From Putridiphycobacter roseus (lineage in GTDB: Bacteria; Bacteroidota; Bacteroidia; Flavobacteriales_D; Crocinitomicaceae), in NCBI RefSeq assembly GCF_003234935.1, contig NZ_QKSB01000008.1, positions 62,001 to 126,000 of the forward strand: a DNA stretch of 64,000 bases, in the 5' to 3' direction. Position 1 is the stretch's first letter. Each line of letters opens with the position of its first letter. This document shows, one piece after another, positions 1-8,082 of this stretch. The notes under the pieces were generated by a model. The model ran no database searches, was not told the DNA's origin, and saw only the letters and a program-made list of their open reading frames with translations. A program made the translations under genes and the position numbers.

Positions 1-45
1 AACTCATGTTGTACAATCCTTCAAAAAATAAAAACCCACTCTTTA

Positions 46-945
46 TTACAAGCCCAATTCCTTTCTAAGGACCGTATCTTTCACACTATTTTTATTCCAA
101 TAATCACTTCTTATACTTTTGATTCGTGTTGCGGTTGTCGTTTGTTTCTTGTAAGTTTCTTCCCAACCTTCAATTGCAAATGGAAAGATTTTTTCAAATT
201 TAATAATGAGTACCCGATTTAATTCAGGATATGACAATTGGTAATAATTTAAGCTGTCTTTTTCTACTAATGTTGCATTGACCTGAAAAACTTTCACTTG
301 CTGATGATTCATACCGAAAAATTCCAAAGAAGGAATCATTTTCAAGCTACCCAATGGTAAACTTTTTGGATCCATTCGAATATTCGTCCATATGTCATTT
401 TCTAAGTAACTTTTTTTAATCTTGAATTTATCGTCTCCATTGCCTTCAAAGTAGGAATGAGAATTTACTTCGAATTTTTTTCGATTATTCAATTGAATAT
501 AAGTCTGACCGCACCATTCTTGGCTAGAAAAAGTGGCTTTAATCGCATGATCATTTTTATCTATAGGGGTAAAAACGCTCCCCATAACGGAATATGGATA
601 AATGCCTGTCAAATACTTTTTTGTACTATTTAATTTCAAGACAGTAATATTTTCAGGACTGCTTTGGTCGGCTTTCACTTGTTTTTTTGGCAAAAACTGT
701 TCCGTTACAAATATTAAAACGGCTTTACCTTCATGTATTTCACCATAACGGGCTTGACTCAACTCATATGCTGTCAGTTCAGCTGTGCCATTATACCAGT
801 AATCGCTAAACTGTTTTTGGTTCTCTTTAGAAAAATCACTTTTGTTTAAATTGAAATCAACCAAAGCCTCGGAATTACTGCTACTTACGCCTAAGCAGGA
901 ACTCAAACTTATTGACAATAAAATAATATTTACAATTGTTTTCAT
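46..945 (-). CDS. Putative lipoprotein of a conserved Bacteroidota family
   Basis: The protein is 299 residues from the start at 945. An in-frame ATG three codons upstream is less likely because MKTIVNIILLS then begins a clean lipoprotein signal with lipobox LSSC (Cys17). The mature protein therefore should be lipid-anchored in the outer membrane or periplasm. No catalytic motif is visible. Conserved-looking blocks are YWYNGTAELTAYEL, RYGEIHEGKAVLIFVTE and the QEWCGQ block. From memory, similar Bacteroidota proteins are often labelled 'septum formation inhibitor Maf', but this one lacks Maf nucleotide-pyrophosphatase features, so that label looks wrong. It is the last gene of the window edge and is separated from the upstream T9SS gene by a terminator. 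Function unknown. Confidence 0.75.
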   Translation of the reverse strand: MKTIVNIILLSISLSSCLGVSSSNSEALVDFNLNKSDFSKENQKQFSDYWYNGTAELTAYELSQARYGEIHEGKAVLIFVTEQFLPKKQVKADQSSPENITVLKLNSTKKYLTGIYPYSVMGSVFTPIDKNDHAIKATFSSQEWCGQTYIQLNNRKKFEVNSHSYFEGNGDDKFKIKKSYLENDIWTNIRMDPKSLPLGSLKMIPSLEFFGMNHQQVKVFQVNATLVEKDSLNYYQLSYPELNRVLIIKFEKIFPFAIEGWEETYKKQTTTATRIKSIRSDYWNKNSVKDTVLRKELGL

Positions 946-1004
946 AATTAACATTTATAAGGTGGGGTAAGCGACAACAAGCCCTTGATGCAGTGTTGAC
1001 CAGT

Positions 1005-1044
1005 AATGCTGTACTGTTCTTCCAAATGCTGTACTGTTCTTCCA
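1005..1044. repeat. Perfect 20-bp tandem duplication
   Basis: The unit aatgctgtactgttcttcca occurs twice, head to tail, at 1005-1024 and 1025-1044, followed by two further matching bases. It lies in non-coding sequence upstream of the lipoprotein gene. It is probably a recent slippage duplication. Confidence 0.9.
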
Positions 1045-1077
1045 AAGGTAAACAATCGCCTGTTTCCACACCAAAGA

Positions 1078-1123
1078 ATTAAAGAAAGAAAAGCCCACAT
1101 TCTTGTATTCGGAACGTGGGCTT
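1078..1123 (-). terminator. Intrinsic terminator of the T9SS gene at 1251-3407
   Basis: Arms 1091-1102 and 1112-1123 pair over 11 of 12 positions with a 9-base loop. Read on the minus strand, the hairpin is followed by a T-rich tract (TTCTTTCTTT). Confidence 0.7.
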
Positions 1124-1250
1124 AACAAAATATAAGTAGGGTTTAGTTTGTCGTGATCTGAGCCATTTGTTATACCAAATTTCTTTCCATACTCCAATAA
1201 AACATGTACTTCCAAAGAGGTAGACATTTTCAATTCATGAAAATAGCAGC

Positions 1251-3407
1251 TTAATTTTTAACCATTTTTTTGATGATTGAGTTTCCTAACTGGTCTGTGA
1301 TCTTGATAAAATACATGCCCTTAGATAGCATTTGTGTGTCTATCAAGTAATTTTGTACATCAATAGGGGAAAATTCAATAATTATCTTGCCTAATTCATC
1401 CATTACTACAATTTCTAAGTGGCTTTGATCCGTGGCTACCACCTCTATTAAGTCATTAAAGGGATTTGGAAAAATAAACATTTCATCCTTTTCATTTGCA
1501 GGCAGGCTTAAATAATCAATCTGGTAGGTAGCAGTAGCCTCACAATTGTATTGGTCAATAATAATTACGGTATAAATTCCATTTTTATCTACCAATAATT
1601 CAGCACTATTTTCCCCTACAATAAGAGTATCGTTGAAATACCATTGATAGGTATAATCGTTGTTGTCTAATACCTGAAGAAAACCGTTTACATGGTTAAT
1701 GTTTGGATTTGGCGTATTGTAACAATCAATAATATTAAAGGTGTTATTGGTGAGAATTGGCGCATTGTAATCAAAATATATGTTGGCATTATTGACGATC
1801 TCTGTATGCGGCACTAGGGCAGGATATGGTTTAATTTTAAACTTTACAAAGCCTTTACTTCCTATTGGACTATTTGAACTATCGGGCAAATGAATACCAT
1901 TAAAGTAAAAAGTAACCACATTACTATTTTGATTAATAAGGTAATGCATGTCATGACTTTTCCCTAGAACGGACAAGGTCGACAAATCAAGATGTGACGA
2001 AATACTATCACTTATCCTCACATTAACCGCTTCTGCATTGCCTGTATTTTGAAAATTGACAACATAAGTTAACGCGTCAGTAGGTAACACTTCAGCCGGT
2101 CCTTGTTTACCATTTGGAAAAACTAATTTATTATTTGGATCATAAGAGCAAGAAACAACAACATTGGATGTGTCAGATACTATGGTGGTAATACCAGAGC
2201 CGTCTGTGCCTGAATAATGCGCTACAAAAGTCAAGGTGTCATTTGCCACTACAGTAGTATCTAATAACAATTTATACCCTACAAATTGCGTTTGAAAGAG
2301 ATTTAAATTATCTAGGGTAAAATACACATTATTATCTACAATAGAGTCAGCTAAAAGCGAGGAAGATACTAAGTTTTTAATATAATAAGCCATATTAAAG
2401 TTGGCATTCGTATCTAGCTCTAAACGCATATTTGTAGTTGTAAATTCTGATGTTCCCGTATTTTGAATTTCGACAAATAGTTGCCCCCCATATATGCAAT
2501 GCATAGCTGTCCAAGGATTCACATGTTGTAAGTTAGCACTTGCCGCAGTTGTATTTGGGTAGATTCCAAAATCTAATGTATCCGAATGGTTATTAACAGA
2601 GTCTAAGGTTACCATAAAAGTACTGGCTGTACTGTGTGAAAATATAGGTGGAATTGGATGATCGATTGTATAATTTACAGCAGTATTAGAATAATGATGG
2701 TAATGAAAATCGTTACTTAAGTTTACTTGTGTATAAGTAGTATTTCCAAAATTTGAAATGGGGCTTATATTCACCTGAGAAAGGGGACTATTGATACTAT
2801 ACTCATTAGCATCTTTAATTCCGTTCAAATTCTGATCATAAAATACTTTTCCAGATAAATTATGAAAATGTTTCTGTAAAGTAGTATCTAGAGATCCAGT
2901 ACTACTACTATCCACATTCAAGGAAATTAAAGTGTTCCATCCATAAGAATTCGTTACTAATATCAAGTAATGTTGTCCAGGCTGGGTTGGATTTAACACC
3001 ACATTTAAATCACTAGCATTGGTCATACAATCCACAATTGGAGCCGAAGGCGAACCGAGCATTCCGCAACTCCCTAACATATCATTATAATCATTAAATG
3101 GTCCATACAGAATATAGGAGAATCCAGTGACCGAATAAATAATTTCTAAATCTATTAAGCCAGCGGAGTCTACTTTAATATATTGCCAAAATGGACTTTC
3201 TGTTTGAATAGAATCGTTTGGACTTATTAAACATCCATAGTTGTTATTTGGTGCCGATATTAACGCATTTCCTGCAGGTGGCAACAAAAAAGATGTAGTT
3301 AAACCCGGAATAAGTGGTAAAGGGTTAAAACAAGTTGAACCCGTATTTTGGGCATGCGAAACTAAAGTATAAAATAAAAAAGTTAATAACAGATTAATTT
3401 TTTTCAT
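1251..3407 (-). CDS. Secreted T9SS cargo protein with DUF7619-type repeat domain
   Basis: The 718-residue protein begins at 3407 with a signal peptide (MKKINLLLTFLFYTLVSHAQ). The ATG 18 codons upstream overlaps the promoter -7 motif and would spoil the signal. The body is beta-rich. It includes a SdrD-B-like stretch with GKVFYDQNLNGIKDANE near residue 190, and then the conserved C(S)YDPNNKLVFP ... LTYVVNFQNTGN ... IYFDYNAPILTN region (about 430-560) typical of the DUF7619/DUF11-like domain in Bacteroidota. The last 75 residues (FIFPNPFNDLIEV ... GMYFIKITD ... KKMVKN) form a type-A T9SS sorting domain, so the protein should be exported across the outer membrane and anchored or released there. 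Ligand unknown. Confidence 0.85.
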   Translation of the reverse strand: MKKINLLLTFLFYTLVSHAQNTGSTCFNPLPLIPGLTTSFLLPPAGNALISAPNNNYGCLISPNDSIQTESPFWQYIKVDSAGLIDLEIIYSVTGFSYILYGPFNDYNDMLGSCGMLGSPSAPIVDCMTNASDLNVVLNPTQPGQHYLILVTNSYGWNTLISLNVDSSSTGSLDTTLQKHFHNLSGKVFYDQNLNGIKDANEYSINSPLSQVNISPISNFGNTTYTQVNLSNDFHYHHYSNTAVNYTIDHPIPPIFSHSTASTFMVTLDSVNNHSDTLDFGIYPNTTAASANLQHVNPWTAMHCIYGGQLFVEIQNTGTSEFTTTNMRLELDTNANFNMAYYIKNLVSSSLLADSIVDNNVYFTLDNLNLFQTQFVGYKLLLDTTVVANDTLTFVAHYSGTDGSGITTIVSDTSNVVVSCSYDPNNKLVFPNGKQGPAEVLPTDALTYVVNFQNTGNAEAVNVRISDSISSHLDLSTLSVLGKSHDMHYLINQNSNVVTFYFNGIHLPDSSNSPIGSKGFVKFKIKPYPALVPHTEIVNNANIYFDYNAPILTNNTFNIIDCYNTPNPNINHVNGFLQVLDNNDYTYQWYFNDTLIVGENSAELLVDKNGIYTVIIIDQYNCEATATYQIDYLSLPANEKDEMFIFPNPFNDLIEVVATDQSHLEIVVMDELGKIIIEFSPIDVQNYLIDTQMLSKGMYFIKITDQLGNSIIKKMVKN

Positions 3408-3458
3408 GGCAATATTTTTTCGTAAAAAAAATGGCATTATAAATTCTAGGTTAAAATA

Positions 3459-3466
3459 CAAAATTA
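3459..3466 (-). promoter_or_regulatory. Putative -7 element TAATTTTG
   Basis: The minus-strand octamer fits the Bacteroidota -7 consensus TAnnTTTG and lies 52 bases before the chosen start at 3407. This favours that start over the ATG at 3461, which falls inside the motif. No good -33 TTG is visible. Confidence 0.4.
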
Positions 3467-3520
3467 AATACTATTTCATCAAAAAAAATCCTTTATTCAC
3501 TGTATTTTAAAACTATGGCA

Positions 3521-3553
3521 TCAAAAAAGCCACTTTTCCCTGCGAAAAGTGGC
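3521..3553 (-). terminator. Intrinsic terminator downstream of the AhpD-like gene
   Basis: Arms 3529-3538 (gccacttttc) and 3544-3553 form a perfect 10-bp stem with a 5-base loop. On the minus strand six T residues follow. It lies 142 bases after the stop of the gene at 3696-4244. Confidence 0.8.
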
Positions 3554-3695
3554 CTAAATAAAATTTAGATCTCCAAACTATCTAGGTGATTTAATTTAGC
3601 ATAACACTGCCTTAGAGATATACTTCCTCAACCCCTGCACCTATCCGTTGTTTTTAAGCACGCATGAGCTTTAGTTTAGTCCTGTTTATTATCTA

Positions 3696-4244
3696 TTATT
3701 TTTTCCACTCAAAAGGTTGAAATGGAGCGTCTACTGGTGTATTTGCAATGTGGTTCGTATAGTTACTGATTATCTTTTGAGACAATCCTAAAATCACATC
3801 CAACACTTGTCTTTCTTCATACCCTGCAGCATAAAAAATATCCAAATCTGCTTGTGATACCTGTCCACGATTACGCACAATTTTTAATGTGAATTCATGT
3901 AGTATTTGTAGTTTTTCTGTTGGTAATGCAGTGCCATTTCTTAAAGCTTCTGTAATTGCATTATCCACTTTCATCATGTTCGCAATTGCTGTATGTGCAG
4001 GTACACAATAATGACATTCGTGTTCTACATTAATGGTTTGCCATACTACTGTTACTTCTTCCTTATTAAATGAAGAGGCTAAAAACAAGCGGTGAATCGT
4101 TTGGTAAGTCTCAAATAATCCTGGAGAACCAGCCAAAACACCATGTAAATTTGGTATCATACCATTGGCTTTAATTGATTTTTCTAAAAGTGCTTTGCTT
4201 TCTTCTGGTGCTGATTCAAGGGTGTTAATTTTTAATGTTGTCAT
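3696..4244 (-). CDS. Carboxymuconolactone decarboxylase / AhpD-family protein
   Basis: A 182-residue all-helical protein of the CMD/AhpD family. The AhpD-type redox motif is visible as EHECHYCVPAH, with Cys77 and Cys80 in CxxC and His84 after it. In this family the motif serves in alkylhydroperoxidase or related disulfide redox chemistry; physiological substrate is unknown. There is no signal peptide, so it should be cytoplasmic. The gene lies just downstream of a TetR gene on the same strand, but has its own upstream region with a palindrome also found before the TetR gene. This suggests it is the regulated target. A strong terminator follows. Confidence 0.85.
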   Translation of the reverse strand: MTTLKINTLESAPEESKALLEKSIKANGMIPNLHGVLAGSPGLFETYQTIHRLFLASSFNKEEVTVVWQTINVEHECHYCVPAHTAIANMMKVDNAITEALRNGTALPTEKLQILHEFTLKIVRNRGQVSQADLDIFYAAGYEERQVLDVILGLSQKIISNYTNHIANTPVDAPFQPFEWKK

Positions 4245-4297
4245 GTTGTTTGTTAATTTATATGTTATTACTATTTGTTTATTCGTTCTTATTCAAT

Positions 4298-4313
4298 CTA
4301 AACAATCGTTTAG
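4298..4313. promoter_or_regulatory. Putative TetR operator upstream of the AhpD-like gene
   Basis: CTAAACAATCGTTTAG is a palindrome with 14 of 16 symmetric positions, 54 bases before the start at 4244. A 15/16-identical copy sits before the TetR gene at 4919-4934, as expected for one repressor binding both sites. Confidence 0.6.
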
Positions 4314-4331
4314 TTTTAGGGTAAAAAAAAG

Positions 4332-4895
4332 CTATATGCTTTCAAAGGTCATTTCAATATAATCTTCCATTTCTTTTCTTGTATTTACACGGGACGCTGC
4401 AGCCAGTCCGTGTTTTGCTAACAATAAAAAATTCGCCTGTTTCAGCACAGTATCTTCATCCTTACTGCCATCCATTTTTAACTTTTCAATGATAATTTCT
4501 TTCAAGTTATCCATAAATGAATTCATTTCTGCTTTCACCATTTCGTCCTCTTTTACCGCAAACTCATTGTAAGTACTGGTCACCAAGCAACCCTTTTGAC
4601 TACCTGGCTCATCATTTATAGCAACAGAATCGTAGAAAAATTGTTTGATGTCAGCCACGCCATTTTTTGCACTTTTAAACTTATCAAAAATGCTATTTAT
4701 CTTTACTTTATAAGCATTTAGACTAGCGATAAACACACCGTGCTTATTTCCGAAACTAGAATAAATAGAAAATTTATTGATGCCCATTTCTTTTTCTAGC
4801 ATTTGCATGGATGTGTTCTCATACCCATTTCGCCAAAACAAATTCATTGCTTTAGCAATCACTTCTTCTTCTATATATTGCTTTTTTCTAGCCAT
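4332..4895 (-). CDS. TetR/AcrR-family transcriptional repressor
   Basis: The protein has 187 residues. Residues about 8-55 form the TetR N-terminal helix-turn-helix (AKAMNLFWRNGYENTSMQML ... GINKFSIYSSFGNKHGVF), with the family's typical spacing. The C-terminal part is the variable ligand-binding and dimerisation domain. It includes a QKGCLVTSTYNEF block common in TetR members that control reductases or peroxidase-like genes. Its own promoter carries the same palindrome found before the AhpD-like gene, so autoregulation plus control of that neighbour is inferred. The ligand is unknown; an electrophile or oxidant would fit the neighbours. Confidence 0.85.
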   Translation of the reverse strand: MARKKQYIEEEVIAKAMNLFWRNGYENTSMQMLEKEMGINKFSIYSSFGNKHGVFIASLNAYKVKINSIFDKFKSAKNGVADIKQFFYDSVAINDEPGSQKGCLVTSTYNEFAVKEDEMVKAEMNSFMDNLKEIIIEKLKMDGSKDEDTVLKQANFLLLAKHGLAAASRVNTRKEMEDYIEMTFESI

Positions 4896-4913
4896 TGGTA
4901 TTTAAATACCCGA

Positions 4914-4934
4914 CAAAGCTAACCAATCGTTTAG
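4914..4934 (-). promoter_or_regulatory. TetR promoter -7 element with overlapping operator
   Basis: On the minus strand TAGCTTTG (4914-4921) fits the -7 consensus, 19-26 bases before the TetR start. The palindrome CTAACCAATCGTTTAG (4919-4934) overlaps its upstream edge, so a bound repressor would occlude polymerase. Confidence 0.55.
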
Positions 4935-5005
4935 TAATAAAAAAATATTTAGGCTAATTTATTTTCAATAAAAACACATAGCTCAGTAAATCAACCTGTT
5001 TACGT

Positions 5006-6886
5006 TTACTTATCCGCCAAGGCTTTAATAATTTCATCACTACTCCAAAGGTTATCGTATTCCACAATTCCCCTTTTAAAGTCTTCATTTAAAACCCTTT
5101 CTTGTTGTTCTAAACCTTTTCTTGCTTGAGAGATATAATTATCGTCTTCCCCTTTAGCTTCCTTGAATTTGCGGAGCATTTCTTCATCATACTTAATAAA
5201 GTTCTTCACTTGACGACTCAGCGTATATTTTCTAAAACCCATTTTACTTAATACATCACTAGCCAGCACCAAAGAGGTGTCTAAGGTTTCTCTATAAGTA
5301 TTTTCTAAACCTAAATTAATTAATTCACGTGCTGAAGATCGATCCTTTGCTCGGAGCATTAACTCCACATGGGGATATTTTTCTTTTACCATGGAGGCAA
5401 TATGTTTTGTAACATTTGGGTTATCTACAGTACAAATCAACATTTTTGCTTCCGCAATTCCAGCTGACTCCAATAAATCTAAACGAGTAGCATCACCGTA
5501 ATAAGCTTCAAACCCCATCTTTCTTAAAAAATCAACATGGTTAGAATCATTGTCTAAAATAGTAGCCTCTACCCCATGCGACCTTAAAAACCGACCTACG
5601 GTACTACCAAACTGGCCAAAGCCGACTAGAATAATATTTTGAGCTTTTGCAATATGGTCCATTGGTCTTTCAATAGATTCCAAAGTTCCGATTTTAGGTA
5701 AAATAAATCTTTCATTAATCAAACTAATTATTGGCGTTACAGACATTGATAAAGCGGTTACCACCAACATCAAATCCATTTGTTCTTGTGTTAAGATATT
5801 CAAGCTAAAAGCAAATGAAAGTAAGACAAATGCAAACTCTCCAATTTGCGCCAGACTAAAAGTAAGCAACAGTTTTTGATCTAATTTGAGTTTGAAAACT
5901 TGACCAGTAAAAAAAAGCACCAACGCTTTTATGGCAATTATTGCGAGCAAGACCCCTAAAACGATAAGTGGATCGTTTGCAATAACAATAAAATTAATAG
6001 AGGCGCCTACTGCCATAAAAAACAAACCAAGAAATAAGTTTTTGAAAGGTTCGAGCGTACTTTCAAGCTCGTGTTTAAACTCACTATTAGAAAGGACTAC
6101 ACCACCTAAAAAGGCACCTAAAGCAGGACTCAAACCTACATATTCCATTAAAAAAGAAATGGCAAATACGATTAAAAACGCAGCAGCAATCAATAATTCT
6201 CTTACACCAGACTTAGCTACTTTTCGCAACATAGGTACAATTAAGTACCTACCTGTAATCACAATCAAAACCACCGAGAAAATAATGGCTAAGGTTTGAA
6301 ATCCAATCGGTAAATTATCTAATAAATTCACCCGTTCATTAGGCGCATTTGCAAGTGTTTCTTCATTTGAATTAGACAACAATGGCAACGCACCGAGCAT
6401 AAAAATCACGATAATATCTTGAAATAATAAAATTGAAAATGAAGCATTACCAAAGGAGGTCTCCATCAGACCTTTTTCCTTAATGGTTTGTAAAGCAATG
6501 GCTGTTGACGACAATGCTACAGCCATGGAAATTACCAATGCTATTTTCCAATCGAAACCTAAAAAAGTAAACAGCAAATACGAAAGCAACATGGTTCCAC
6601 CTACTTGTAATCCACCCATACCGACAATGCTTTTACGCATGTTCCAAAAGTTTTTCGGCTCAATCTCTAAACCAATTAAAAACAACATCATTACCACACC
6701 AAATTCCGCAAAATGAAGAATATCAGACCCCTCTTCTCCGATAAAACCCAATACATATGGTCCAATTAACACCCCTGCTAATAGATAACCAATTACAGAA
6801 CTCAAACCTAAACGCTTGGCAATGGAAACACATAAAATAGCACCCGCTAAAAAAACGATTGCTTCAAATAGTAAACCTCCTGTCAT
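5006..6886 (-). CDS. KefC-type cation:proton antiporter (CPA2) with RCK domain
   Basis: A 626-residue inner-membrane protein. Residues about 1-395 hold a dozen or so hydrophobic segments of the Na/H exchanger fold, with the KefC-type QD pair (Gln156-Asp157 in LLFQDIIV). Residues 416-530 are a TrkA-N/RCK Rossmann domain (VGFGQFGSTVG at 421-431, GDA at 464-466). The family exchanges K+ (or Na+) for H+; in Kef systems glutathione keeps the channel shut and electrophile adducts open it. The flavodoxin-fold gene ends one base upstream of this start, reproducing the KefG/KefF-KefC arrangement. Whether this one is glutathione-gated cannot be told, as many Bacteroidota lack glutathione. Confidence 0.88.
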   Translation of the reverse strand: MTGGLLFEAIVFLAGAILCVSIAKRLGLSSVIGYLLAGVLIGPYVLGFIGEEGSDILHFAEFGVVMMLFLIGLEIEPKNFWNMRKSIVGMGGLQVGGTMLLSYLLFTFLGFDWKIALVISMAVALSSTAIALQTIKEKGLMETSFGNASFSILLFQDIIVIFMLGALPLLSNSNEETLANAPNERVNLLDNLPIGFQTLAIIFSVVLIVITGRYLIVPMLRKVAKSGVRELLIAAAFLIVFAISFLMEYVGLSPALGAFLGGVVLSNSEFKHELESTLEPFKNLFLGLFFMAVGASINFIVIANDPLIVLGVLLAIIAIKALVLFFTGQVFKLKLDQKLLLTFSLAQIGEFAFVLLSFAFSLNILTQEQMDLMLVVTALSMSVTPIISLINERFILPKIGTLESIERPMDHIAKAQNIILVGFGQFGSTVGRFLRSHGVEATILDNDSNHVDFLRKMGFEAYYGDATRLDLLESAGIAEAKMLICTVDNPNVTKHIASMVKEKYPHVELMLRAKDRSSARELINLGLENTYRETLDTSLVLASDVLSKMGFRKYTLSRQVKNFIKYDEEMLRKFKEAKGEDDNYISQARKGLEQQERVLNEDFKRGIVEYDNLWSSDEIIKALADK

Positions 6887-6887
6887 A

Positions 6888-7484
6888 TTATTGTGTTTTT
6901 AATTGTGGTATATCATTTAAGAATGCACACTTTTTAAAGTCTCCAAGGCTTAATCCCTGCTGCAGTAAATCGATCAACTTAACATATTCCAAAGCATATT
7001 CCTTGACCTCGGCCTTACTTAAACTGTGCGTACCCATCACGGCAAAAGGCGGAAAATAATTCATCCCACATAAATTTGCCGATTGCTCGAAAGGTCTTAA
7101 AAATTCATTCACCGTATAACTATTAGATCCAGCTGAACAATAAACTTCCCTTGCCCCTCCAGTGGTGATCACATTCAACCATGTTTTATTTTTTAATGCT
7201 ACGCCATTCGGACCATAAGCCCAGCCAAACTCGAGTACCATATCCATCCACTGTTTCATTATGGGCGGACAACTATACCAATAAAATGGGTGTTGCCATA
7301 TGATAACATCATGTGCAGAAAGTAATTCTTTTTCCGCTTCAACGTCAATATGAAAATCGGGATAACACTCGTATAAATCTCTAAATGTTACACCAGGAAT
7401 ATCTTTAATATGATCGACCATCACAGAATTGGTACGAGACTTTTCAAACTTAGGGTGCGAAAACAGAATTAAAATTCTTTTCAT
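6888..7484 (-). CDS. NAD(P)H oxidoreductase, KefF/KefG-like ancillary protein
   Basis: A 198-residue flavodoxin-2 fold protein (RILILFSHPKFEKSRTNSVM at the FMN-binding N-terminus, QHPFYWYSCPPIMKQWMDMV in the middle, TGGAREVY further on). Members bind FMN and reduce quinones or act as the cytoplasmic activator of Kef antiporters. The gene ends one base before the KefC-type gene starts, so the two are co-transcribed. The pairing makes the ancillary role more likely than a stand-alone quinone reductase. Confidence 0.85.
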   Translation of the reverse strand: MKRILILFSHPKFEKSRTNSVMVDHIKDIPGVTFRDLYECYPDFHIDVEAEKELLSAHDVIIWQHPFYWYSCPPIMKQWMDMVLEFGWAYGPNGVALKNKTWLNVITTGGAREVYCSAGSNSYTVNEFLRPFEQSANLCGMNYFPPFAVMGTHSLSKAEVKEYALEYVKLIDLLQQGLSLGDFKKCAFLNDIPQLKTQ

Positions 7485-7651
7485 TATAAAACAAAGATTT
7501 ACTATTGAACCTATTTTTTACTATCGAATCTTCACTTGGTTTGTATTGCTATTTACATGTTTTCCAAGTTCAATTTCTCCCCCTAAAAATACAAGAAATT
7601 TTCATTTTATTTTATGGAAGAAGTTTTTAAGTACCAAAACTTATCATCCTA

Positions 7652-7692
7652 CAAAAAAAATAGCCCCTTTCTTCAAGAAGAAAGGGGCTATT
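7652..7692 (-). terminator. Strong intrinsic terminator after the rhodanese gene
   Basis: A perfect 15-bp stem, arms 7659-7673 and 7678-7692, with the 4-base loop caag. On the minus strand a run of T follows. It lies 18 bases past the stop at 7710. Confidence 0.9.
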
Positions 7693-7709
7693 AATAAAAA
7701 AACTACTAC

Positions 7710-8015
7710 TTATACTGTTTCACCAGACCAGCCCATCATACCACCTTCTAGGTTGTATATTTTCTGAAATCCAGCACCCATCATTTGCATACAAGCTTGT
7801 CCACTACGGGCACCGCTTCTACAAATCATCACATAAGCCTTATTAGGGTCATATGCTTCAATTTCTGACATAAAATCAGGACTAAACACATTATGGTGCT
7901 TAGCGTTTGGGATCATTCCTTCTGCTATCTCTTCATCTGTTCTCACATCAATAATAGTAATATCAGCATTTTCCTGAATCATTTTCTCTAATGTGTTTGC
8001 GCTTATAATTTCCAT
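7710..8015 (-). CDS. Single-domain rhodanese-like sulfurtransferase
   Basis: The 101-residue protein is one complete rhodanese domain. IIDVRTDEEIAEG lies near residues 21-33 and the active-site loop CRSGARS carries Cys65, the persulfide-forming residue. LEGGMMGWSGE near the end is the usual rhodanese closing motif. No signal peptide, so cytoplasmic. The gene stands alone with its own terminator. It probably handles sulfane sulfur; the partner is unknown. Confidence 0.88.
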   Translation of the reverse strand: MEIISANTLEKMIQENADITIIDVRTDEEIAEGMIPNAKHHNVFSPDFMSEIEAYDPNKAYVMICRSGARSGQACMQMMGAGFQKIYNLEGGMMGWSGETV

Positions 8016-8082
8016 ATTCTTTCTTTTTATTTCGACTACAAAGATCGATACATTTTTAATTTTAAATTGTAATCTTTATCAC

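Larger units (their letters stand above)
946..1250. other. Intergenic stretch with terminator, tandem repeat and doubtful ORF
   Basis: This 305-base gap holds a 20-bp tandem duplication and a terminator hairpin. A 92-codon minus-strand frame (955-1233, starting MKMSTSLEVHVLLEYGKKFG) spans both. It starts 17 bases after the upstream gene, but it runs through the terminator hairpin and the duplication, so at most its first 40 or so codons could be a real or decaying gene. I do not call it. Confidence 0.5.

Noticed and set aside
955..1233. A 92-codon minus-strand frame starting MKMSTSLEVHVLLEYGKKFG
   Set aside because: It runs through the terminator hairpin and the 20-bp tandem duplication, and its second half shows no protein-like pattern.
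5931..6716. Plus-strand open frames of 122 and 77 codons within the antiporter gene
   Set aside because: They are antisense to a well-supported gene with catalytic motifs, and their composition is only the complement of hydrophobic codons.
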